A DNA stretch of 15,103 nucleotides from an uncultured Collinsella sp. GTDB taxonomy: Bacteria; Actinomycetota; Coriobacteriia; Coriobacteriales; Coriobacteriaceae. The stretch covers positions 1 through 15,103 of the forward strand of contig CAKUFW010000048.1 of NCBI GenBank assembly GCA_934650975.1, in the 5' to 3' direction. How positions within the stretch are numbered: the first letter of the stretch is position 1; the number at the start of each line of letters is the position of its first letter. The notes beneath the pieces are model-generated. The model was not told where the DNA came from and ran no database searches. It saw nothing but the letters and a program-made list of their open reading frames with translations. Positions 5,966 through 13,685 of this stretch are shown one piece after another. The position numbers were made by a program, and so were the translations under genes.

Positions 5966-6469
5966 CTATTCCACCTCGAGCACTTCCTCGATCTGCGAGG
6001 TCTTTTCGCCCACAAGAACATGGGCGATCTTTGCTGCAACCGGATCGAACAGCAAGCCGCCAACCACGACAAAGGCCCAACCGCCGGTTGCAAGCTTTAC
6101 CCAACGAGAGAAATAGGTCGTTTCGCCCACGAGACCAAAGCCGGTCTGGAACGCTATCTCAGCCAAACCGATAATCAAAAAGAGCAGCGTGGCGGCAAAC
6201 ACCGTACCGGCAATCTTTACCGCGGGGCCGCCCGGTTTGAATCCAAAGAAATCAACCCAGCCCCCAACGGCCTTTCCAAACTGCGGTAGTGAGCTCACCG
6301 CCTCTGCGATGACGACGGCAAGTGCGAGCTGTCCCCAAAAACCGGTAGGGCTCGATAGATCAAGCGCCGCCTTGCCTTCGATAATCGGCAAAAAAGAGCA
6401 CATCAGAAGCGGGTTCACCAGAGCATTGATTATGCCAGCGACCCTCGTTTCTCGAGTATTCATATTCAT
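5966..6469 (-). CDS. Small membrane protein of unknown function
   Basis: Predicted 167-residue protein that I do not recognise. Hydropathy by eye gives about four membrane spans, near residues 10-28, 46-62, 83-104 and 127-148, with an acidic C-terminal tail (EKTSQIEEVLEVE). The connecting segment contains LPQFGKAVGGWVDFFGFKPGGP, which looks structured and may be a useful search handle. No catalytic or metal motif is visible. Two ATGs compete, at 6467-6469 and two codons later (6461-6463). AAAGGA (6474-6479) is 4 nt from the first and 10 nt from the second, so the start is uncertain by two codons. It lies 70 nt downstream of the LuxR-type regulator on the same strand with no terminator between, so co-transcription is likely. 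Confidence 0.8.
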   Translation of the reverse strand: MNMNTRETRVAGIINALVNPLLMCSFLPIIEGKAALDLSSPTGFWGQLALAVVIAEAVSSLPQFGKAVGGWVDFFGFKPGGPAVKIAGTVFAATLLFLIIGLAEIAFQTGFGLVGETTYFSRWVKLATGGWAFVVVGGLLFDPVAAKIAHVLVGEKTSQIEEVLEVE

Positions 6470-6539
6470 ATATTCCTTTAGTTTTCGTAGTGATACGGTA
6501 CGTGAAGAAACCGCGCCTCTACTGGAAAGCCAGTTTTAA

Positions 6540-7571
6540 TTACTTTTCCGCAGGAGCGGCAGCGCCACGCGAGCGCTCGTAAAACATGCCCATGAGTTCG
6601 CTACGACGCGAAACAGACAGTTTTCGATAGATGCTATGGACGTGAGCCTTGACCGTTCCCAGCGAGATAACTAAATCGTTTGCTATCTGCTGGTTCCCCT
6701 GTCCCGTCAGAACTCGAGACAATACTTCTTGCTCGCGCGGCGTGAGCTCGTAGAGCGCACAGAAATCGGCAATATTGCTGGCGCCCTGCTTCGCCGCGCG
6801 CTGCTCCGTCTCCAAGCGATACAAATCCAGACGATCGCGCACAAGCTGCTCGGTTCGCCGTACGTGGAACTCATCTTGATAGTGGCGTGCGTAGATAATG
6901 CAGGAAACCGCAAGACCGGCCCACAGAGCGTCTTCCATAATAACAATCTTGCCGACGTAAAACGGAACCGAGCCAGAACGCATATACATAGCTGCGTAGA
7001 TAAGGTCCTCGCCAATCGAGGCGGCGTAGGCGCAAAGGCACAAGAGAAGCAGCGAACGCAAAAGATGCAGTGCGCGAGAATCAGCATCCTCCACGGGGGC
7101 GGAATGCGCCAAGCCCATCAGGCCCCAGGCACAAAGAGAAATCATGACCAAGGGATCGATGAAGAGAAATACCATGTCGGATACGATGCTCAGATAAACT
7201 GTCCCCGCCAAGCAACGAACCAGAGCGAGCACCGGAAAGAGAAGGAACAAAGCCGATCGTGCGGTACGCTTGGTCACATCACATGCCAGCAAATAGAAGA
7301 GGATCTCCTCGCCCATCTGAGAGAGCGTCTTCGCTATTCCAAAAAGGGTCAAAGCACCATGGGGGCCAAAGCTGCCTCCCGAAGAGAACGTCCCCGACAC
7401 AAGGGACGAGCCCATATCGGCTACCCCCTCGAGGGCTAACAGTGCCATGAGCATAGAAAGGTACGCAAAGCGCTTGCTTTCCGTCATGCCTTTTGTCACA
7501 CCGCAGAAAAAAGCGGCGCAGGCAAAGAGGCAAAGGAAGAACACGTTGTAAAGATAGATATAAAACCCCAC
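6540..7571 (-). CDS. Membrane-spanning LuxR-type (GerE HTH) transcription regulator
   Basis: Predicted 343-residue regulator. The first 230 or so residues form about seven hydrophobic spans. A charged linker (RRTEQLVRDRLDLYRLETEQ) then leads to a C-terminal LuxR/GerE helix-turn-helix at about 276-330: LTPREQEVLSRV, QQIANDLVISLGTVKAHVHS and YRKL. It should be membrane-held with the DNA-binding domain in the cytoplasm. Such regulators are strongly expanded in Coriobacteriia, often beside catabolic genes. I start it at GTG (7569-7571) because GGGGAGG lies 8 nt upstream. The longer frame from ATG at 7605-7607 has no ribosome site and would start almost at the predicted transcription start. No receiver domain is present, so a ligand or membrane signal rather than phosphorylation is inferred. 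Its likely targets are its own promoter and the amidohydrolase-MATE genes upstream. Confidence 0.9.
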   Translation of the reverse strand: MGFYIYLYNVFFLCLFACAAFFCGVTKGMTESKRFAYLSMLMALLALEGVADMGSSLVSGTFSSGGSFGPHGALTLFGIAKTLSQMGEEILFYLLACDVTKRTARSALFLLFPVLALVRCLAGTVYLSIVSDMVFLFIDPLVMISLCAWGLMGLAHSAPVEDADSRALHLLRSLLLLCLCAYAASIGEDLIYAAMYMRSGSVPFYVGKIVIMEDALWAGLAVSCIIYARHYQDEFHVRRTEQLVRDRLDLYRLETEQRAAKQGASNIADFCALYELTPREQEVLSRVLTGQGNQQIANDLVISLGTVKAHVHSIYRKLSVSRRSELMGMFYERSRGAAAPAEK

Positions 7572-7612
7572 GAGCTTGTCCTCCCCTTTTGCCGCAATGG
7601 GACTCATGGCTC

Positions 7613-7656
7613 ATGATAGCGCAACGGTACCCCGCGGATATTCGAACCGGTTGCAA
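7613..7656 (-). promoter_or_regulatory. Candidate promoter and operator of the LuxR-type gene
   Basis: Read leftward, a TATCAT -10 box (7613-7618) would place the transcript start near 7606. Just upstream, at 7641-7656, is a 16-bp imperfect palindrome, TTCGAACCGGTTGCAA, with a perfect AACCGGTT core. Its position around -35 to -50 fits an activator or autoregulatory site. The pairing of palindrome and LuxR-type protein is inferred. Confidence 0.4.
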
Positions 7657-7668
7657 CCCGCAAGAGAC

Positions 7669-7699
7669 GGGCGGCAAGGCTCGAGTAACCCTACCGCCC
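7669..7699 (-). terminator. Possible terminator after the MATE exporter gene
   Basis: Arms 7669-7679 and 7689-7699 form an 11-bp stem (GGGCGG/CCGCCC outer part, two G-T wobbles inside) with a 9-nt loop, about 30 nt past the MATE stop codon. Read leftward it is followed only by GTCTCTT, a weak T run, so readthrough into the LuxR-type gene is possible. Confidence 0.5.
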
Positions 7700-7729
7700 G
7701 CAATTTATTGCAGAATCCGATTGTTTGAT

Positions 7730-9142
7730 TTACATCTCTTCGGCAGCCGCAGCGCGAGCAGCCTCGAGAACCTCTTCGGGAAGCTCGACGCCTTCATCGG
7801 TGTTGTAGCCGTACTTCTGGGCACCCTTTTTGAGGAAGAAGAACGAAACCACAGCGGTAAAGGCCTCGGCAACGGTCAGAGCCAGCCACACGCCGTCGCC
7901 GCCCATGACCATGGGAAGCACCAGCAGCAAAGCGATGGGAAGAACGAGCGAACGCAGGGTGGAGATGATGAGAGGCATCATCGTGTCGTTGAAGGCCGTG
8001 AGCATGTTCTGAATGCAGATATTAATGCCGACGAGGCCAGCGCAAGAGGCGAAGAGAATCCACTTCTGGGAGGCGAGGGTGTATACGGGGTCGCCGGGGA
8101 CCTGACCATAGACCAACAGGATCGGCTTCATCATAACGATACCCAGGACAGCAATAACGACGATGAGGACAGCGCTCAGGCGACGATACTTCTGATACGT
8201 GCTGTGAATCTTCTTGGGGTTGTTCTCGCCAATCTGGTAGCTGATGATCGGGGTAGCGCCCTTACCAAAACCGATGAACGGGCCGACGAAGAGGAACTGC
8301 ACGTACAGGAAGATAGCGGCAACAGCAACACCGTCGGCACCGAAGTACTTCATGGCCTGGATGTTGTAGATAGCGGTCATAAAGCCGGTAGCAGCGCTGT
8401 AGATGAAGTCGGCAAGGCCGATCTTGCAGCTCTCGGCGATATTCTTTGCGGGGCAAGCAGGAGAATCGTAATGCAGGGCACTGTTCTTGGAGAAGATGAC
8501 GACTGCAGAAGCGATGGCGGCAAAGGCAGAGCCGGTACCAAAGCCAAGAGCTGCACCCGTGGTGCCTAGACCAAGCGTACCCTGGTAGACAACGTCCATG
8601 CCCAGCGTGACCAGACCACCAAGGATGGTGATCACCATGCAATGCGTGGGCTTACCAGCCGTGAGCAGCCACATCTGGAAACCGAGCTGGACGGTATAAA
8701 GCGGCATGAAGAAGCGGTGCACGTTCCAATAGGTGGTGCAGACGGGAGCGAGGTCTGCGTCAGCGCCCATGAAGTACCACACCTGGTCGCCAGCAAAGCT
8801 GATAGCAAAACCCCAAACGGTGGCGATGATAGTCGAGATGAGAAGCACGCAGGTGAAGGTCTTGTTTGCCTCGGTCGTCTTCTTCTCGCCCAAAAGCTTG
8901 CCCAGGAGGGCGGCGGAACCGCCAGAGAACAGGAAGGCGATGGCCTCTACCACTGCCTGGGCAGGATAGACGATGTTGATGGCCGAAAGCGTCGCCGTGC
9001 TGTTAAAGTTGGTGGCAATTGCGGTGTCGAAAATCTGATAGATACCGGTCCAAAGCTGCAGCAGGATCGAGGGGGCAGCAAAGAGGAACAGTCCGATGAG
9101 CGTGTAGTTACGCGCGAGCTTGTTGGGGTTGGTCTCTTCCAT
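7730..9142 (-). CDS. MATE family multidrug/metabolite exporter
   Basis: Predicted 470-residue inner-membrane antiporter of the MATE superfamily with about 12 membrane spans arranged as two related halves, the usual family length. MATE exporters expel cationic or amphipathic compounds in exchange for Na+ or H+. Typical features are LWTGIYQIFDTAIATNF in the first span with an acidic D39, FLFSGGSAALLGKLLGEKK closing the second, and FIGFGKGATPIISYQIGENN starting the second half. The tail is Ala/Glu-rich. The start is ATG 9140-9142, 1 nt past the amidohydrolase stop, with AAGGAAGG (9151-9158) 8 nt upstream inside that gene, so translation is probably coupled. The pairing suggests it exports the substrate or product of the amidohydrolase; the compound is unknown. 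Confidence 0.93.
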   Translation of the reverse strand: MEETNPNKLARNYTLIGLFLFAAPSILLQLWTGIYQIFDTAIATNFNSTATLSAINIVYPAQAVVEAIAFLFSGGSAALLGKLLGEKKTTEANKTFTCVLLISTIIATVWGFAISFAGDQVWYFMGADADLAPVCTTYWNVHRFFMPLYTVQLGFQMWLLTAGKPTHCMVITILGGLVTLGMDVVYQGTLGLGTTGAALGFGTGSAFAAIASAVVIFSKNSALHYDSPACPAKNIAESCKIGLADFIYSAATGFMTAIYNIQAMKYFGADGVAVAAIFLYVQFLFVGPFIGFGKGATPIISYQIGENNPKKIHSTYQKYRRLSAVLIVVIAVLGIVMMKPILLVYGQVPGDPVYTLASQKWILFASCAGLVGINICIQNMLTAFNDTMMPLIISTLRSLVLPIALLLVLPMVMGGDGVWLALTVAEAFTAVVSFFFLKKGAQKYGYNTDEGVELPEEVLEAARAAAAEEM

Positions 9143-9143
9143 C

Positions 9144-10784
9144 CTACTCGCCTTCCTTCTCGTACATGGTCTTACCGTCAATGACAGTCATAAGGCACTT
9201 GGCCTCATGGATAGTATGGGGATCGATGGCCGTGATATCGCGGTCCATGAGCACGAAGTCGGCCTCCTTGCCCACCTCGATGGAGCCGATGCGCTTCTCA
9301 AGGAAGTTCTGATACGCTCCGTTGATGGTGCCGGCACAGATCATGTCCTCAACCGACACGCGCTGGTTCGGGTCGAGCACGGTCTCTTCCGAAGCGTCGC
9401 CGGGCGCGCAGCGAGTCACGCCGACCTCCAAGCCCTCCATGGGATCGGGGTTTGACACGGGGAAGTCGGTCGCCGAAGTGACGACCATGCCGCGGTCCCA
9501 GAACTTCTTGAGCGGGTACTCGGACTCAGCACGGTCGCCGAGCTGAGCGTGCTCCAGGGACTCATAGCACACGGGGTCCTTGAAGTGCCATGTGGGATTG
9601 GCACAAGCGATACCCTTGAGCGCGGCAAAACGATCGATGTCCTCGTCGCACATGACCTGCAGGTGCGTAATGGTCGGGCGCCAGTCATCTTTCGGATCGG
9701 TTGCTTGGGCATACTCAAAACCGTCGAGCGCCATGGAGATGGCCGCGTCGCCGATAGCGTGCACATGCACCTGGAAGCCCTTTTCCTTGGCATAGCGAAC
9801 CATGGCGTTGTAATCGTCGGGCTCGCAGTTGGGAACGCCGCGGAAACCAGGCTTGTCGGTATAGTCATCCAGCAGGTAAGCCGTACCAGATTCGATGACA
9901 CCATCGAGCACGAACTTGATGTTGTTGCACTGATAGTGTTCGCCATGATAGGAATCGCGAACCTTGGCGCAGCGATCGATCTTGTCGAGGCCCTCGTGCT
10001 CGGGCTTGCAATAGAAGCCGGAGGTTACCTTGAGCTTGAGCTTACCCTCGATGTCGAGCTCCTCGAGAGCAATTTGAGCATTGACCTCATCGCGAAGAAT
10101 CGGCTCGTAAATATTGGTAATACCGACCGCAAGCAAGTCCTCCTGCAACGTAAGAATGGCGCTCTTGAACTCTTCGACCGTATAGGAACGAATCGCCTTG
10201 AAGACATCGTTCATGGCCCAATCGCGCACAAGACCCGTAGGCTCCTGCGTCTCGGGATCCAAAACGATGGTTCCAGCCTCCTGGCTCACAAAGCCGCGAC
10301 CGATGCCGGCCTTCTCGAGGCACTTGCTGTTGACCCAATAGGAGTGGCCATCGTAGGAACCGATAAGCATCGGCACGTCCGGACACACTGCATCCAGCAG
10401 CTCCTTGGCCTGAATCTTGCCCTCGTTCTCGAACACGGCGTTGTCCCAACCCATGCCCTTATAGAACTCGCGGCCGGGATGCTCTTCGACATACTTGCGG
10501 ATGGTTTCCACGTACTCGTCCACGGTCTCGAGACCCACAATGTCGATCTCGTAGGCAAACTGACCAGCGCCAGACGAAAAATGCATATGTGCGTCGCAGA
10601 AGCCCGGCATGAACATGCCGTCGCCCGCCTCGATCACCTTGGTGTCGGGACCGACGTACTCGCTCACCCCCGCCTCGTCACCCACATAGACGAAAACGCC
10701 ATCCTTAATCGCTACCGCCTGAGCCGTAAACTCTGCGCGATTGGACGTGAACACCTTACCCTTAAGTACGGTATCCGCTTGCAT
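9144..10784 (-). CDS. YtcJ-like metal-dependent amidohydrolase
   Basis: Predicted 546-residue amidohydrolase-superfamily enzyme of the YtcJ/N-substituted formamide deformylase type, usual length. The fold runs from an N-terminal beta-sandwich segment through a metal-bearing TIM barrel and back. Ligands visible are H66 and H68 in GFCDAHMHF, H340 and H342 in VHVHAIGDAAI, and D440 in SATDFPVS. YDGHSYWVNSKCLEKAGI and THLQVM are further family landmarks, and KEADFVLMDRD is the classic closing motif. Known relatives cleave amide or formamide bonds in small molecules; the substrate here is unknown. No signal peptide is seen, so it should act in the cytosol. AAAGGAG (10791-10797) lies 6 nt before the ATG. 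It is the first gene of a two-gene unit with the MATE exporter. Confidence 0.94.
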   Translation of the reverse strand: MQADTVLKGKVFTSNRAEFTAQAVAIKDGVFVYVGDEAGVSEYVGPDTKVIEAGDGMFMPGFCDAHMHFSSGAGQFAYEIDIVGLETVDEYVETIRKYVEEHPGREFYKGMGWDNAVFENEGKIQAKELLDAVCPDVPMLIGSYDGHSYWVNSKCLEKAGIGRGFVSQEAGTIVLDPETQEPTGLVRDWAMNDVFKAIRSYTVEEFKSAILTLQEDLLAVGITNIYEPILRDEVNAQIALEELDIEGKLKLKVTSGFYCKPEHEGLDKIDRCAKVRDSYHGEHYQCNNIKFVLDGVIESGTAYLLDDYTDKPGFRGVPNCEPDDYNAMVRYAKEKGFQVHVHAIGDAAISMALDGFEYAQATDPKDDWRPTITHLQVMCDEDIDRFAALKGIACANPTWHFKDPVCYESLEHAQLGDRAESEYPLKKFWDRGMVVTSATDFPVSNPDPMEGLEVGVTRCAPGDASEETVLDPNQRVSVEDMICAGTINGAYQNFLEKRIGSIEVGKEADFVLMDRDITAIDPHTIHEAKCLMTVIDGKTMYEKEGE

Positions 10785-11145
10785 CGCAAACTCCTTTCCT
10801 GCGATCCGTTTCTCAGACCAAAACGGATTTCGCTGGAAAGACTACGGTCGGAAAGGAGGTTTATTCTATGCGCCAAACGGTCAATTTCACTCAACCTTAG
10901 TTGTAAAAACAGATTATTCTGGCAGGTAAAACGGCCTATTTCATTCTTCGGCGCCATAACACCACGTCCCGTTCGCGCGAGGAGAACGACCACTCACGGC
11001 TCGCATAGGACGCGTTTTGGCGCGCTTATACCCCTAGGGTTTACCCTCCGTCTATCCGTTGTCGATAGCCGTATTGGGCCCATGGCGCCCCTCGGCGGCG
11101 CCCGGTGCCCAAACGGCAAGCCCGCGCCTGCCGCCACAAGGCCGC
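10785..11145. other. 361-bp interval upstream of the amidohydrolase gene, no supported gene
   Basis: It holds the amidohydrolase ribosome site and presumably its promoter, plus the end of the leftward ECF ATPase transcript. Features seen are an 8-bp hairpin ATCCGTTT (10804-10811) with AAACGGAT (10821-10828), four loosely related AAAACGG-type sites between 10818 and 10946, and a GC-rich patch with GGCGCC repeats at about 11087-11110. No clear terminator for the ATPase gene is visible. Confidence 0.6.
10818..10946 (-). promoter_or_regulatory. Cluster of four related short sites before the amidohydrolase-MATE unit
   Basis: On the plus strand, 10874-10892 and 10928-10946 share 15 of 19 bases (AAACGG..., ATTTCA, TC) and lie 54 bp apart, about five helical turns. 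A second pair at 10820-10836 and 10906-10922 shares AAAAC, GATT and CTGG. A TAGAAT box reads leftward at 10863-10868 but has no well-spaced -35 hexamer. Regulator binding sites are an inference. Confidence 0.3.
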
Positions 11146-12597
11146 CTACGCCCTATAGAACACGTTGTCGGCAAAGAAGTCGGCTGGGGGCTCCATGCAG
11201 GCGATCTCGCCGTCAAACATCATGGCGACGTCGTCGGCCACCTGCTCCGCGAAGTCTAGGTCATGCGTGGCCATGATGACGGTGCCGCCCGCTTGCGCAT
11301 GACCGCGCAGGGCGCGGGCGATAATGCGGCGACTGGCCAGGTCCAGACCCTTGGTGGGTTCATCGAGCAGTAGCAGTTCGGGGCCAATCAGCAGCAGCTT
11401 TGCCAGCGCGAGCAGTTGGCGCTGTCCGCCCGAAAGATCGTACGGATGACGCCTCCCGAGGCCATCGAGCCCCAGTCGGGCAGCGAGCTCACGCGCTGCG
11501 GACTCGTCGTATCCGCAGGTCGAAGCCCATTCCATCAGCTCGTCGTGCACCGTCTCGGCAACCAGCAATGCCTTGGGGTTTTGCGGCAGCAATGCCGCCG
11601 AAGCCGCCCCACGCATCATGCGACCGCGCTGCAGTTTGGCCGTCTTGGCCAGCACCGAGAGCATCGTCGACTTACCGCAGCCGTTTCCGCCCACAATCGC
11701 ATGTACCGCGCCGGCCGAAAACGCTACATCGAGCCCGCGCAGCACCCAACCGGACGCGCGGTCGTAGCGAAACCAGCCCTCGCGGATGGCCTCCGCGCCC
11801 GGCGCCTCCCCCTGCGCAGGCTCATAAGAGCCCAAAGCCAAAAGCCCCTCGCGGCCACCCAAACTTGCGAGGTCAGCCACTTCGCGAACGCGGCCGCCCT
11901 CAATCCGATACACACACGTCGCATATTCGAGCATCGGGCGCGGCTGGTGCGTTGCCACGACCACCGTGCAGCCCAACTCACGGTTCACGCGAAACAGCGC
12001 GTGCAGAAAATTCTTCTCGGCAACGGGATCGAGCTGAGACGTGGGCTCATCGAGCAGCAGCACGCGCGGGCGGAGCGCCAGAACGGCCGCCAGCGACAGC
12101 AGCTGCTTGCGACCGCCCGAAAGCGTGTCGGTATCGCGGTGAAGCCAATCCTCCAACCCAAAGAAATAGCTAGTCTCGGCTACGCGACGGCGCATCTCGT
12201 CGCGCGACACACCCAGATTTTCCAGGCCAAACGCCATCTCGTGCCACACGGTCTCGCACACAATCTGGTTCTCGGGGTCCTGAAACACGTAGCCCACGCG
12301 CTCCGCAGACGTGCGAACGTCCATGTCGGCAACGGACTCGCCCAGCACGTGCAGCTCGCCGGCAAGCTCGCCCGCCGGGGTAATCTCGGGCTTGAGCAGC
12401 GACAGCAGCGTTGACTTACCCGACCCGGTACCACCAACAAGCAGCGCAAACGCACCTTGGGGAACAGACCAGTCGAGCCCCTCGAGCACCGGCACCTCGG
12501 CCGTGGGATAGACAAAACTCAGGCCCCGCACTTCAATCGCCGGCACATCCAAGCTGCACGCCGCACCCGGCACCGAGCCCCTATCCAACCGAGCCAT
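11146..12597 (-). CDS. ECF transporter ATPase with two fused ABC domains (EcfA-EcfA)
   Basis: Predicted 483-residue cytoplasmic ATPase carrying two complete ABC cassettes in one chain, where most ECF systems use two separate subunits. Domain 1 has Walker A GGTGSGKST (55-63), LSGGRKQ, LLLDEPTSQLD and switch histidine ATHQ. Domain 2 has GGNGCGKST (303-311), LSGGQRQ, LLLDEPTKGLD and ATHD. Both sites therefore look competent. Fused ATPases of this kind serve vitamin-precursor or metal importers, YkoD being an example. The ATG overlaps the TGA of the EcfT gene (TGATG), and GAGGAGAGG sits just upstream inside that gene, so the two are made in step. No S component follows. The substrate is unknown. 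Confidence 0.94.
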   Translation of the reverse strand: MARLDRGSVPGAACSLDVPAIEVRGLSFVYPTAEVPVLEGLDWSVPQGAFALLVGGTGSGKSTLLSLLKPEITPAGELAGELHVLGESVADMDVRTSAERVGYVFQDPENQIVCETVWHEMAFGLENLGVSRDEMRRRVAETSYFFGLEDWLHRDTDTLSGGRKQLLSLAAVLALRPRVLLLDEPTSQLDPVAEKNFLHALFRVNRELGCTVVVATHQPRPMLEYATCVYRIEGGRVREVADLASLGGREGLLALGSYEPAQGEAPGAEAIREGWFRYDRASGWVLRGLDVAFSAGAVHAIVGGNGCGKSTMLSVLAKTAKLQRGRMMRGAASAALLPQNPKALLVAETVHDELMEWASTCGYDESAARELAARLGLDGLGRRHPYDLSGGQRQLLALAKLLLIGPELLLLDEPTKGLDLASRRIIARALRGHAQAGGTVIMATHDLDFAEQVADDVAMMFDGEIACMEPPADFFADNVFYRA

Positions 12598-13475
12598 CAG
12601 CCAAACCTCTCCTCGTCAATCGCGCGCAACACGCAAGGCAGCGCCATCCAGACAGCGTATACAACATAGCCCGGCCACGGCGCCGGCACCGAGAGCTGCG
12701 GGTAAAACGAATACTGCGTCGTGGCGGTCCATGCCACCGCAACCGCGGCGGCACCAAACAGCGCGAGCCCCACCAGCGCAGTAACATCGCTGCGCTTCAA
12801 CCGATACCGAGCGTACGTCGTGCGACGAGACGCGGCGCCCCACCCGCGCGAGCGCATGGCGTCCGCACGCTCAAGCGAATCTTCCATGCCCCAACCCATC
12901 AGTACGCTCGACGCCCGCAGGCGCGAGCGCACGGGATCGGTGGGCGCACGCCCCGGCACATCAATTGCGTCCTGCACCGCCAGCACCGTGCGACCGCGGC
13001 GTAAAAACTGCGGGATAAGCCGCATGCACATCGAGATCATGAGCGCGATTACCGGCGCGGCGTTGCCCAGCAGCGCGAGCACCTTGTCGTATTCGAGCAT
13101 CGACGCCGCGGCCTCAAACCACAGCACGCTCGCCACAAACAGCCCGCCCATGCACAGGCCGTACACCAAACTCTCCAGATACACCGCGCGCATGCCAATG
13201 CGGAACAGCTCCGTCGAGCCCGATGCACTAAACAGCGGATTAACCAGCGCGATAATCAAAATCACCGGCAGCTGCCAGCGAAGTGCGCCCAACGTACGGA
13301 CAGCCCCGCGCGTCGCAAACCCATACGCCAGCCCGCCCGCGAGCGACAGCACGATCAACACCGGCTGCATCGAGAACATGGTAAGCCCCAGCGTCAGCAC
13401 TATATAGAGCGCCGGCACCGCCGGATGCGACATCGAGAACGCCGCGACGGGCTCGCCGCCCGACCTCTCTCGCAT
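12597..13475 (-). CDS. ECF transporter transmembrane component (EcfT)
   Basis: Predicted 292-residue membrane scaffold that couples the ATPase to S components. It begins with the typical FSMSHPAVPALYIVLTLG entry, has about five to six spans, and carries the cytoplasmic coupling region with ERADAMRSRGWG, the conserved Arg-Gly box that contacts the ATPase. The stop overlaps the start of the fused ATPase gene. The start is uncertain. I use ATG 13473-13475, which gives a family-like N-terminus, but GTGs at 13482-13484 and 13491-13493 follow G-rich ribosome-like sequence. The frame stays open and hydrophobic back to a TGA at 13608-13610 without an ATG. No adjacent S gene is seen. Confidence 0.92.
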   Translation of the reverse strand: MRERSGGEPVAAFSMSHPAVPALYIVLTLGLTMFSMQPVLIVLSLAGGLAYGFATRGAVRTLGALRWQLPVILIIALVNPLFSASGSTELFRIGMRAVYLESLVYGLCMGGLFVASVLWFEAAASMLEYDKVLALLGNAAPVIALMISMCMRLIPQFLRRGRTVLAVQDAIDVPGRAPTDPVRSRLRASSVLMGWGMEDSLERADAMRSRGWGAASRRTTYARYRLKRSDVTALVGLALFGAAAVAVAWTATTQYSFYPQLSVPAPWPGYVVYAVWMALPCVLRAIDEERFG

Positions 13476-13625
13476 GTTGTTCACGGGCACCCCCCCGCTC
13501 TCCCGCCAAATCACCAACGCCAAAGCGCCTCCGACACCGCCCGCAAGCAGCGCAAACGCCGCGCCGGCAGCCCAAACCTCGGCCGTGGCGCGCCAATCGC
13601 TACGCGCTCATCATATGCCTGCGGT

Positions 13626-13653
13626 ATCATATTGCGCCGTGTATCGTTTCCAA
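13626..13653 (-). promoter_or_regulatory. Candidate promoter for the EcfT-ATPase operon
   Basis: Read leftward, TTGGAA (13648-13653) and TATGAT (13626-13631) are 16 nt apart, four and five matches to the -35 and -10 consensus. Transcription would start near 13619 and leave a 5' leader of about 140 nt before the chosen EcfT start. The box overlaps the promoter-leader region of the divergent glmU gene. Confidence 0.4.
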
Positions 13654-13685
13654 ACACACGTCTCTATAACGTAACAGGAGATCAC

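Noticed and set aside
7641..7660. tRNA T-arm-like TTCGAA near the LuxR promoter
   Set aside because: No acceptor, D or anticodon stems can be built around it on either strand; the palindrome is better seen as a possible operator.
9549..11276. 575-codon plus-strand frame opposite the amidohydrolase gene
   Set aside because: Antisense shadow of a gene with intact metal ligands; it continues into the next gene without a sensible start.
13425..13685. Extension of glmU upstream to 13425
   Set aside because: It would overlap the divergent EcfT gene. The GlmU family N-terminus (MDATAIILAAG) and an AGGAG site place the start at 13686.
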